Shown: piece by piece, positions 1 through 6,332 of the stretch
Numbering within the stretch: the first letter of the stretch is position 1
How the letters are laid out: each line of letters begins with the position of its first letter
Program-made: the position numbers and the translations under genes
Assembly: GCA_046726955.1 (NCBI GenBank)
Contig: JBKPBQ010000563.1
Coordinates: 1 to 6,889, forward strand
DNA from: CAVPGH01 sp046726955
Lineage (GTDB): Bacteria > Acidobacteriota > Vicinamibacteria > Fen-336
Direction of reading: 5' to 3'
Length of the DNA stretch: 6,889 nt
Notes under the pieces: model-generated
What the model saw: the letters and a program-made list of their open reading frames with translations, nothing else
Databases searched by the model: none
Told to the model about the DNA's origin: nothing

Positions 1-32
1 CTCGTGGGCTCGGAGATGTGTATAAGAGACAG
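1..32 (+). other. Residual Nextera (Tn5) sequencing adapter
   Basis: These bases match the Nextera read-2 transposase adapter as I know it, lacking only its first two bases. Positions 14-32 are the 19-bp Tn5 mosaic end, finishing in TATAAGAGACAG. This is library-construction sequence, not genome. Genomic sequence starts at base 33. The adapter happens to be open in the frame of the next gene, so a GTG at 18 gives a spurious protein start reading MYKRQ, a recognisable signature of untrimmed adapter in predicted proteins. The contig therefore ends here and the true 5' end of the first gene is missing. Confidence 0.97.
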
Positions 33-2576
33 CTGTCCCTCCGCCAGGGTTGGTCCCTCCAATCGTCGTGCGAGGTGAAAGCTACCGGCGCCGAGATCTC
101 TACCGCGGGCTTTGCGACGTCCGGCTGGCACGCAACCGAGGTGCCCTCGACGGTCGTGGGCGCCCTCGTCGCCGACAAGACCTATCCGGATCCGCTCGTC
201 GGGATGAACTTCCGCTCGCTGCCGGGCATGGCCTACCCCATCGGGCGCAACTTCTCGAACCTGCCGATGCCCGCCGACAGCCCCTTCGCGTGCCCCTGGT
301 GGTATCGCACGGAGTTCCGCCTTCCCGACGCCGCGAGAGGCCGGACGTGGTGGCTGCGCTTCGACGGCATCAACTACCGGGCGAACGTCTGGCTGAACGG
401 CGAGAAGCTCGCCGACGCCAACGACGTCAAGGGCACGTTCCGCATCTTCGAGTTCGACGTCACGCCCCGCGTCCGCACCGGCAGGCCGAACGCCCTTGCG
501 GTCGAGGTGGCCGCGCCCACCGAGAAGGTCCTGGCCTTGACCTGGGTCGATTGGAACCCGTCGCCGCCGGACAAGAGCATGGGGCTGTGGAAGGGCGTCT
601 CGCTCCGCGGGACCGGCGAGGTCGCGGTGCGCCATCCCTTCGTCGTTTCGAAGCTGGACGCGCAGCGCTCGTCGGCCGCGCTCGGCATCCGCGTGGACCT
701 CGTCAACGCCGCCGCCCGGACGGTGAAGGGAACGCTCCGGGTCGAGATCGAGGGCAAGAAGCTCCTCCGGCCGGTCGAGGTCGGTCCTTCGGAAACGAAG
801 ACCGTGAGGATCGACGGCGAATCCGCTCCCGAGCTGCAGCTCGCCCATCCCCGGCTGTGGTGGCCTTACGACATGGGATCGCCCGAGCTCTACGCCGCGA
901 CCTTCGCGTTCGAGACGGACGGACGGGTCTCCGACTCCGCCACGATCCGGTTCGGCGTGCGCGAGGTGGTCGCCGAGCCAAACGAGATCGGAGCACGGCT
1001 CTACCGGATCAACGGCCGGAAGGTCCTCGTCCGCGGCGGCGGCTGGTCGTCGGACATCCTCCTGCGCTTCTCTCCGGAGCGGCTGGAGAACGAGCTGCGC
1101 TACACCCGCGACCTCGGCCTCAACACCATCCGTCTCGAGGGCAAGCTCGAGCACGACGAGCTCTTCGACCTCGCGGACCGCATGGGCCTCCTCGTCATGC
1201 CCGGCTGGTGCTGCTGCGACATGTGGGAGCACTGGAAGCAGTGGACGCCGGAGACGCACGAGGTCGCGGGCGCTTCGCTCGCCGACCAGGTCCGGCGGCT
1301 GCGCAGCCATCCCAGCGTGATCGCCTGGCTCTACGGGAGCGACGGTCCCCCGCCTCCCGACGTGGAGGCGATGTACCTGAAGATCCTGAAGGACCTGGAG
1401 TGGCCGAACCCCTCGTTCTCGTCGGCCTCCGCCGAGCCGACGACGCTCACCGGACCGTCGGGCGTGAAGATGACCGGACCCTACGACTACGTCCCCCCGA
1501 ACTACTGGCTGGTGGACAAGAAGCTGGGCGGCGCCCACGGGTTCAACACCGAGACCGGCCCGGGCCCCGCCATTCCTCCGCTCGAGAGCTTGAAGCGCTT
1601 CCTTCCCGCGGACCACCTCTGGCCGATGGACGAGCAGTGGAGCTATCACGCGGGGGGCAGCCGGTTCCAGAGGATCGACCTCTTCACGAACGCGCTCGAC
1701 GCCCGCTACGGCCCGGCCGAGAACCTGGAGGACTTCCTGCGCAAGTCCGAAGCCATGGCCTACGAAGGACAGCGCGCGATGTTCGAGGCCTACTCGCGCA
1801 ACAAGTTCGTCTCGACCGGGGTCGTGCAGTGGATGCTCAACAACGCGTGGCCGTCGCTGATCTGGCACCTCTACGACTACTACCTGGTGCCCGCCGGAGG
1901 CTACTTCGGCACCAAGAAAGCCCACGAGCCGGCGCACGTCCAGTACTCGTACGACGACCACTCCGTCTCCGTCGTCAACGGCCTGCCCCAGGCCCTCACC
2001 GGCCTGCGGGCCACGGCGCGGCTCTACGACCTCGACGCCCGTCAGATCGCCTCCCGCGAGGCGCGGCTGGACGCGGCGCCGGACAGCAGCACGAAGGTCC
2101 TCGAGCTGCCGGCGGCGGACACGCTGCCCACCACCTACTTCCTGCGCCTGCAGCTCCGCGACGCGTCGCGGCTCCTGAGCGACAATTTCTACTGGCTCTC
2201 CACGAAGCCGGACGTGCTGGACTGGGAGAAGACGAAGGGCACGGCGTACACGCCGCAGTCGGCGTTCGCGGACCTCACGGGGCTCGCCAGGCTGCCGAGG
2301 GTCAAGCTCGCCGCCACGGTCGTCAAGAATGCGGACGCGGTCCGCGTGACCCTGCGCAACCCGGCGACCGCCCTCGCCTTCATGGTGCGGCTGCGCCTCA
2401 CGCAGGGGAAGGGCGGCGAAGACCTGACGCCCGTCTTCTGGGACGACAACTACGTCTCGCTCCTGCCGGGCGAGGAGCGCACGCTCACGGTGCGCTACGA
2501 GGCCCCGAGCCTGCAGGGGAAGCAGCCCGTCGTCGAGGTCGGCGGCTGGAACGTGGAGGCCGCTTCCCTCGAATAG
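33..2576 (+). CDS. GH2 exo-beta-D-glucosaminidase-like glycosidase, 5'-truncated
   Basis: About 847 codons of a glycoside hydrolase family 2 enzyme remain. The likely role is exo-cleavage of beta-linked glucosamine from chitosan or its oligosaccharides by a retaining mechanism. Numbering codons from base 18, the domains are: GH2 sugar-binding (about 10-205, with WWYRTEF, WLNGEKL and DWNPSPPDKSMGLW), Ig-like (about 206-318), TIM barrel (about 325-625), then two C-terminal Ig-like domains (about 640-740 and 745-850, the last with NYVSLLPGE as in the GlcNase Ig fold). In the barrel, RLEGK gives E374, GSDGPPPP gives D442 as probable acid/base, and FNTETGPG gives E512 as probable nucleophile. An Asp rather than Glu acid/base marks the exo-glucosaminidase subfamily. 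Any start codon and signal peptide are lost at the contig end. No C-terminal CBM is present; some family members have one. Beta-mannosidase-type activity is the main alternative. Confidence 0.9.
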   Translation: MSLRQGWSLQSSCEVKATGAEISTAGFATSGWHATEVPSTVVGALVADKTYPDPLVGMNFRSLPGMAYPIGRNFSNLPMPADSPFACPWWYRTEFRLPDAARGRTWWLRFDGINYRANVWLNGEKLADANDVKGTFRIFEFDVTPRVRTGRPNALAVEVAAPTEKVLALTWVDWNPSPPDKSMGLWKGVSLRGTGEVAVRHPFVVSKLDAQRSSAALGIRVDLVNAAARTVKGTLRVEIEGKKLLRPVEVGPSETKTVRIDGESAPELQLAHPRLWWPYDMGSPELYAATFAFETDGRVSDSATIRFGVREVVAEPNEIGARLYRINGRKVLVRGGGWSSDILLRFSPERLENELRYTRDLGLNTIRLEGKLEHDELFDLADRMGLLVMPGWCCCDMWEHWKQWTPETHEVAGASLADQVRRLRSHPSVIAWLYGSDGPPPPDVEAMYLKILKDLEWPNPSFSSASAEPTTLTGPSGVKMTGPYDYVPPNYWLVDKKLGGAHGFNTETGPGPAIPPLESLKRFLPADHLWPMDEQWSYHAGGSRFQRIDLFTNALDARYGPAENLEDFLRKSEAMAYEGQRAMFEAYSRNKFVSTGVVQWMLNNAWPSLIWHLYDYYLVPAGGYFGTKKAHEPAHVQYSYDDHSVSVVNGLPQALTGLRATARLYDLDARQIASREARLDAAPDSSTKVLELPAADTLPTTYFLRLQLRDASRLLSDNFYWLSTKPDVLDWEKTKGTAYTPQSAFADLTGLARLPRVKLAATVVKNADAVRVTLRNPATALAFMVRLRLTQGKGGEDLTPVFWDDNYVSLLPGEERTLTVRYEAPSLQGKQPVVEVGGWNVEAASLE

Positions 2577-2581
2577 GCGCA

Positions 2582-2587
2582 TATATT
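2582..2587 (+). promoter_or_regulatory. Possible -10 box in the AT-rich patch before the dehydrogenase
   Basis: TATATT matches five of six bases of the sigma-70 type -10 consensus and sits in a conspicuous AT-rich patch within otherwise GC-rich DNA, in the 44-nt gap after the glycosidase stop. No good -35 hexamer is visible 16-18 bases upstream, so this is weak. Read-through from the glycosidase gene is an equally good explanation for dehydrogenase expression. Confidence 0.25.
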
Positions 2588-2611
2588 AAGGATCGTCCAG
2601 GGGGCGTTTCC

Positions 2612-2616
2612 GGAGG
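2612..2616 (+). promoter_or_regulatory. Shine-Dalgarno site of the alcohol dehydrogenase
   Basis: GGAGG lies four bases before the ATG at 2621. It supports that start over any upstream in-frame codon in the reading frame that stays open through the glycosidase gene. The spacing is slightly short but workable. Confidence 0.7.
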
Positions 2617-2620
2617 TCGT

Positions 2621-3607
2621 ATGAAAGCCGCTGTCGTGCCCGCCGTCAACGGAAAGTGGAGCGTACAGGAAGTCCCGACGCCCGAGCCCGGCCCGGGCGA
2701 TGTCCTCATCCGCATCCAGGCCAGCGGTCTGTGCTACACCGACGTGCACATCGCCGAGGGCCACATCCCGGCGCAGTTCCCGCGCACCCTCGGCCACGAG
2801 CCGGTCGGCGACATCGTGGCCGTGGCCGCAGGCGTCACCAAGCGCAAGGTCGGCGACCGCGTCGGAGTGGCCTGGTTCCAGGACAGCTGCGGCCGCTGCG
2901 AGTGGTGCCTGCGCGGCAAGCGCTTCTTCTGCCCGAACATGGTGGCCACGGGCATCGGTAGGCCAGGCAGTCACGCGGAGTACATGCTGGCGCGCGCGGA
3001 CGCCACGGTCCTCCTTCCCGACGCGATCTCGTACGAGCAGGCGGCCCCCGTCTTCTGCGCGGGCTACACGGTGTACAGCGGCTTCCGGATCGCCGAGCCC
3101 AAGCCGCACGAAAGGATCGCCGTCGTCGGCATCGGCGGGCTGGGTCACCTCGCCCTCCAGTACGCGAAGGCCGCCGGCTTCCACACGATCGCGGTCACGC
3201 ACTCGAGGGACAAAGAGAAGATGCTGCGCGAGCTGGGCGCCGACGAGGTCGTCTCCGACGGTGCCGGGCTCGCCAAGGCCGGGGGCGCAGACGTGATCCT
3301 CGCCACCAGCAACTCCAACGATGCCGTAACCGACGTCATCCAGGCCCTTCGCCCGGAAGGCCGCGTGGTCCTGATGGGAGTGGGAGGGCAATCGTTCAGC
3401 ATCCCGACCTCGATCATGTGGGTGCGCGGGACGGTCCTCGGCTCCACGCAGAACGATCCCGATCACCTCTACGAGGCGCTCGACTGGGTGGCCAAGGGCA
3501 AGGTCCGCGTCGTGACCGAGACCTATCCGCTGCAGGACATCGCGCGCGCGTACGATCGCGTCAAGGCCGGCCAGGTGCGCTACCGGGCGGTGATCCTGCC
3601 GCGCTGA
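2621..3607 (+). CDS. Zinc-dependent alcohol dehydrogenase (AdhP-like MDR family)
   Basis: This complete 328-residue medium-chain dehydrogenase is of normal family length and should interconvert alcohols and aldehydes in the cytosol using a nicotinamide cofactor. The GroES-like catalytic domain has GLCYTDVH (C38 zinc ligand, T40 proton relay, H43) and GHE (H59, E60). C146 in FCAGYTVY is the probable remaining catalytic-zinc ligand. The structural zinc lobe is intact with C90, C93, C96 and C104. The Rossmann fold shows VGIGGLG at 169-175. The loop after the second Rossmann strand reads THSRDK (193-198), lacking the acidic residue usual in NAD-specific members, so NADP(H) use is plausible. The ATG at 2621 is chosen for the GGAGG ahead of it and because MKAAVV is a typical family N-terminus. 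It follows the glycosidase by 44 nt on the same strand; co-transcription is possible, but no shared pathway is evident. The physiological substrate cannot be read from the sequence. Confidence 0.93.
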   Translation: MKAAVVPAVNGKWSVQEVPTPEPGPGDVLIRIQASGLCYTDVHIAEGHIPAQFPRTLGHEPVGDIVAVAAGVTKRKVGDRVGVAWFQDSCGRCEWCLRGKRFFCPNMVATGIGRPGSHAEYMLARADATVLLPDAISYEQAAPVFCAGYTVYSGFRIAEPKPHERIAVVGIGGLGHLALQYAKAAGFHTIAVTHSRDKEKMLRELGADEVVSDGAGLAKAGGADVILATSNSNDAVTDVIQALRPEGRVVLMGVGGQSFSIPTSIMWVRGTVLGSTQNDPDHLYEALDWVAKGKVRVVTETYPLQDIARAYDRVKAGQVRYRAVILPR

Positions 3608-3630
3608 CGTCCCGCGGCGGCGCGTGCCGG

Positions 3631-3654
3631 GTTGCGCTGTGTCTCAGCGCCGAC
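3631..3654 (+). terminator. Stem-loop after the dehydrogenase, possible weak terminator
   Basis: GCGCTG (3634-3639) pairs perfectly with CAGCGC (3645-3650) around a 5-nt loop. Beyond a one-base bulge at 3651, GTT (3631-3633) pairs with GAC (3652-3654), including one G-U pair, giving nine base pairs in all. It lies 23 nt after the dehydrogenase stop and just upstream of the kinase start region. No T-run follows, so it is not a canonical intrinsic terminator. It may only attenuate, stabilise the upstream mRNA, or be chance in GC-rich DNA. Confidence 0.35.
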
Positions 3655-3660
3655 GACAGG

Positions 3661-3666
3661 TAGAAT
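3661..3666 (+). promoter_or_regulatory. Possible -10 box of the kinase gene
   Basis: TAGAAT matches five of six bases of the -10 consensus and lies 21 nt before the kinase ATG, which would leave a short leader. A TTG-containing sequence at 3632-3637 is too far upstream (23-nt spacer) for a standard -35. The start itself has only a weak purine-rich AAGAG at 3673-3677, ten bases before the ATG. The case rests on position and on the hairpin separating this gene from the previous one. Confidence 0.3.
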
Positions 3667-3687
3667 CCCGTCAAGAGCTCCCGCAAC

Positions 3688-6321
3688 ATGCCGTTGAGTC
3701 GCGGAGCACGCCTTGGCCCGTACGAGATCCTGTCGCCCCTCGGCGCGGGAGGGATGGGAGAGGTGTACCGCGCTCGCGACCCGCGGATCGGCCGCGATGT
3801 CGCGATCAAGGTCATCGCTTCCGAGGAAGCTCCCGAGTCCGCACGGGTGCGTCGCTTTGCGGACGAGGCTCGAGCAGCGGGATCCATCAGCCATCCCAAC
3901 ATCCTCTCGGTGTTCGACGTCGGTCTGGAGGGCGATTCGCCCTACCTCGTCTTCGAGCTGCTCGAGGGCGAAACCCTGCGGGTACGGCTCGCCCGGGGAC
4001 CGCTGCCGCCTCGGAAGGTCATCGACCTCGGGGTCCAGATCGCCGGCGGCCTCGCCGCGGCCAACGAGAAGGGCATCGTTCACCGCGACCTGAAGCCCGA
4101 GAACCTCTTCGTAACCAGGGACGGCAGGGCGAAGATCCTCGACTTCGGCCTGGCCAAGCTTCGCCGCGTGCTCGACCAGCGCCCCGTCAATTGCGACGCC
4201 CCGACCGCCGAGGCCACTGGGGCAGGCGCGGTCCTCGGGACAGTCGGGTACATGTCCCCGGAGCAGGTCAGAGGTCAGCGGGCCGACCATCGCTCCGACA
4301 TCTTCTCTTTCGGCGCCGTTCTCTACGAGATGCTTTCGGGGAGGCAGGCGTTCCGGGGCGACTCGGCAGTCGAGACGATGAGCGCGATCCTCACGGAGGA
4401 CGCGCCCGAACCGTCGCGGACGACGGCCAGCATCCCTCAGACGCTCGACCGGATCGTGAGGCGCTGCCTGGAGAAGAATCCCGAGGAACGCTTCCAGTCG
4501 GCGAGAGACCTCGCCTTCGCCCTGGCCGCGCTCTCGGACTCATTGCCGATCGAGACGGCGGCACCGACGGCCAGGCCTCGGGCCGGCGCGCGCTGGCCGC
4601 TCGTCGTGGGCGCCGGCGTCGCGCTCGCGGTGGCCGCCGCGGCGTACTCGAAGTGGCCGCGCGGGGCCCCCTCGTCCGTCCGCGCCACGGTAACTCCCTT
4701 CACGAGCTTTGTCGGCCAGGAGGTCGCCCCGAGCTTTTCCCCCGACGGCAGCGAGATCGCGTTCGCCTGGTCGAGCGACACGCCGGGAAGGAACGACCAG
4801 TTCGAACTGTACGTGAAGGTGGTCGGCAGCGAGAAGGTCCTCCGCCTCACGACCCATCCGGCATCCAGTCTCTACCCCGCCTGGTCACCGGACGGCCGGG
4901 TGATCGCCTTCTCACGGGCGACGAAGGGCGAAAGCGGAATCTTCGTAGTTCCCGCTCTGGGAGGGCCGGAGAGGAAGCTGACCGACATGAGGTTCAGCAG
5001 GCTTTGGCGGGGAATGGCGCTGAGCTGGTCGCCGGACGGGAGGCTCCGCGCGCTCTCCGACGCCGACGCCACCGGGAAGCTGGGCATCTCCCTGTTGAAC
5101 GTCGACACCTTGGAGAAGCACAGACTGAGCCAACCGTCCCGAGACTGCCGACGGACCTGGTTACCTGCATTCTCGCCGGACGGCGGCTCGCTGGCCGTTG
5201 TGTGCGTCATGGATGAGAACGTGGAGGACCTGTTCGTCGTGCCCGTGTCCGGGGGGAGCGCCGCCCGGGAGGTCGCGCGAGTGGACGGGGAGACCTCCGG
5301 GCTGTCGTGGACGGTGGATGGCAAGGACCTCGTGTTTGCGAACGGCGGCCTCTTCCGGGTGAGCGCGAGCGGGGGCGAGCCGAGTGCCATCGCGTACGGC
5401 CGGGATGCCGCGTGGCCCGCCGTCTCGCGCATCGGCCACCGTCTGGCCTACGTGCAGCAGAGCACCAACACGAACATCTGGCGGGTGCGGCTCGCCGGCC
5501 GCACCCGGCCCGCGGCGCCCGCGGTGAAGGTCGTTTCCTCGACGCGCATGCAGCGCTTTCCCGCATTGTCGCCGGACGGCAGCCGGCTCGCCTTCGAGTC
5601 GACGCGATCGGGAGCGCAGGAAATCTGGATCTCCAGCGCCGACGGGTCCGATCCCGTGCGGTTGACCTCCTACGGCGGGCCTCTGAGCGGCTCGCCACGC
5701 TGGTCCCCGGACGGGCGGCAGGTGGCGTTCGACTCTCGGATCTCGGGCCACTCCAGCATCTACCTCATTGGCGTGGACGGCGGCCCCCCTCGCCGCCTCG
5801 AGACCGGTGTCGCCGACAGCTCCGTGCCGTCCTGGTCGAGGGACGGACGATGGCTCTACTTCTCCGTGGACCAGCCCCGACAGGTCTGGAAGGTCCAGGC
5901 CGGGAGCGGCACCACGACTCCGATGACGAAGGAAGGGGGATTCTTCCCGCAGGAGTCGGCCGACGGGAAGAGTCTCTACTACGTCAAGGACGTGACCCGC
6001 CCCGAGATGTGGTCGGTATCCGTCGACGGGGGGGACGAGCAACCGCTCTCGGGCATGCCGTCGCTCGGGCCGAGGTGGGCCACCGATTGGGCGCCGACCG
6101 CTTCGGGCATCTACTTCATCGATGGTGAGTCTCCGCGGCCGGGCCTGGCCTTCTTCGACCTGGAGACTCGGAAGGTCCAACGCGTCATGGACCTCCCCGG
6201 GCGGCCGGAGCCGTGGGGGGGAGGACTCGTGGTCTCACACGATGGGCAGACCGTCTTCTTCTCTCAGCTGGACGAGATCGCGAGCGACATCATGGTCGTG
6301 GAGAACTTCGACTCTCACTGA
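3688..6321 (+). CDS. Membrane-anchored Ser/Thr protein kinase with C-terminal PD40/TolB-type beta-propeller
   Basis: This complete 877-residue receptor-type kinase has an N-terminal Hanks-type domain (about 11-283) carrying every key element: glycine loop GAGGMG (19-24), VAIK lysine K41, helix-C E60, HRDLKPEN with catalytic D134 and N139, DFG (152-154), activation segment ending GTVGYMSPE (184-192), D204 and R268. It is an RD kinase and should be active. A Pro/Arg-rich linker leads to one hydrophobic helix (about 303-320). The remaining part (about 330-877) holds some twelve PD40-like repeats with SPDG turns. With no N-terminal signal, the kinase should be cytoplasmic and the propeller outside the membrane, probably as a sensor or binding platform; this topology is inferred. 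ATG 3688 starts just before the GxYEILSPLGAGGMG core, as expected. Such fusions are common in Acidobacteriota. No partner phosphatase or regulator adjoins it. Ligand and phosphorylation targets are unknown. Confidence 0.95.
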   Translation: MPLSRGARLGPYEILSPLGAGGMGEVYRARDPRIGRDVAIKVIASEEAPESARVRRFADEARAAGSISHPNILSVFDVGLEGDSPYLVFELLEGETLRVRLARGPLPPRKVIDLGVQIAGGLAAANEKGIVHRDLKPENLFVTRDGRAKILDFGLAKLRRVLDQRPVNCDAPTAEATGAGAVLGTVGYMSPEQVRGQRADHRSDIFSFGAVLYEMLSGRQAFRGDSAVETMSAILTEDAPEPSRTTASIPQTLDRIVRRCLEKNPEERFQSARDLAFALAALSDSLPIETAAPTARPRAGARWPLVVGAGVALAVAAAAYSKWPRGAPSSVRATVTPFTSFVGQEVAPSFSPDGSEIAFAWSSDTPGRNDQFELYVKVVGSEKVLRLTTHPASSLYPAWSPDGRVIAFSRATKGESGIFVVPALGGPERKLTDMRFSRLWRGMALSWSPDGRLRALSDADATGKLGISLLNVDTLEKHRLSQPSRDCRRTWLPAFSPDGGSLAVVCVMDENVEDLFVVPVSGGSAAREVARVDGETSGLSWTVDGKDLVFANGGLFRVSASGGEPSAIAYGRDAAWPAVSRIGHRLAYVQQSTNTNIWRVRLAGRTRPAAPAVKVVSSTRMQRFPALSPDGSRLAFESTRSGAQEIWISSADGSDPVRLTSYGGPLSGSPRWSPDGRQVAFDSRISGHSSIYLIGVDGGPPRRLETGVADSSVPSWSRDGRWLYFSVDQPRQVWKVQAGSGTTTPMTKEGGFFPQESADGKSLYYVKDVTRPEMWSVSVDGGDEQPLSGMPSLGPRWATDWAPTASGIYFIDGESPRPGLAFFDLETRKVQRVMDLPGRPEPWGGGLVVSHDGQTVFFSQLDEIASDIMVVENFDSH
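4729..6303 (+). repeat. Twelve tandem PD40/WD40-like repeats encoded in the kinase
   Basis: Repeat cores begin near kinase residues 348, 397, 444, 492, 538, 575, 623, 668, 712, 752, 796 and 845, a period of about 37-49 residues. Six keep the SPDG turn (units 1-4, 7 and 8); the others are degenerate (TVDG, SRIG, SRDG, SADG, HDG, or none in unit 11). Most are followed by a strand such as LAFES and then an IWxV-like strand. The matching DNA echoes TCGCCGGACGG (for example near 5028, 5173 and 5569) come from this protein repeat and are not a separate DNA element. Twelve units fit two six-bladed TolB-like propellers. Confidence 0.75.
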
Positions 6322-6332
6322 GCCCCCCGACG

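Noticed and set aside
18..20. GTG as the start codon of the glycosidase.
   Set aside because: It lies inside adapter sequence; the biological start is beyond the contig end.
2495..3466. A 323-codon open frame antisense to the dehydrogenase.
   Set aside because: It has no recognisable domain, mirrors the third-codon GC bias of the real gene, and lies opposite a gene with fully conserved zinc and cofactor motifs.
50..3607. A stop-free frame of 1185 codons running through the glycosidase into the dehydrogenase, like a giant fusion protein.
   Set aside because: The part before 2621 is Arg/Pro/Gly-rich translation of the glycosidase in the wrong frame, as expected from high GC. Only 2621-3607 has family motifs and its own ribosome binding site.
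3618..3629. A small perfect hairpin, CGGC/GCCG, after the dehydrogenase stop.
   Set aside because: Only four base pairs with no T-run; expected often by chance in such GC-rich sequence.
3624..5216. A 530-codon overlapping frame inside the kinase gene.
   Set aside because: Arg-rich out-of-frame shadow of the kinase with no domain and no credible start site.
4884..5715. Recurrent short DNA word near TCGCCGGACGG, considered as a dispersed DNA repeat.
   Set aside because: Every copy is in frame and encodes the SPDG turn of the propeller repeats.
5161..6180. A 339-codon open frame antisense to the propeller half of the kinase.
   Set aside because: Its composition is Arg/Pro/Gly-rich shadow sequence with no motifs; the forward strand carries clear PD40 repeats.
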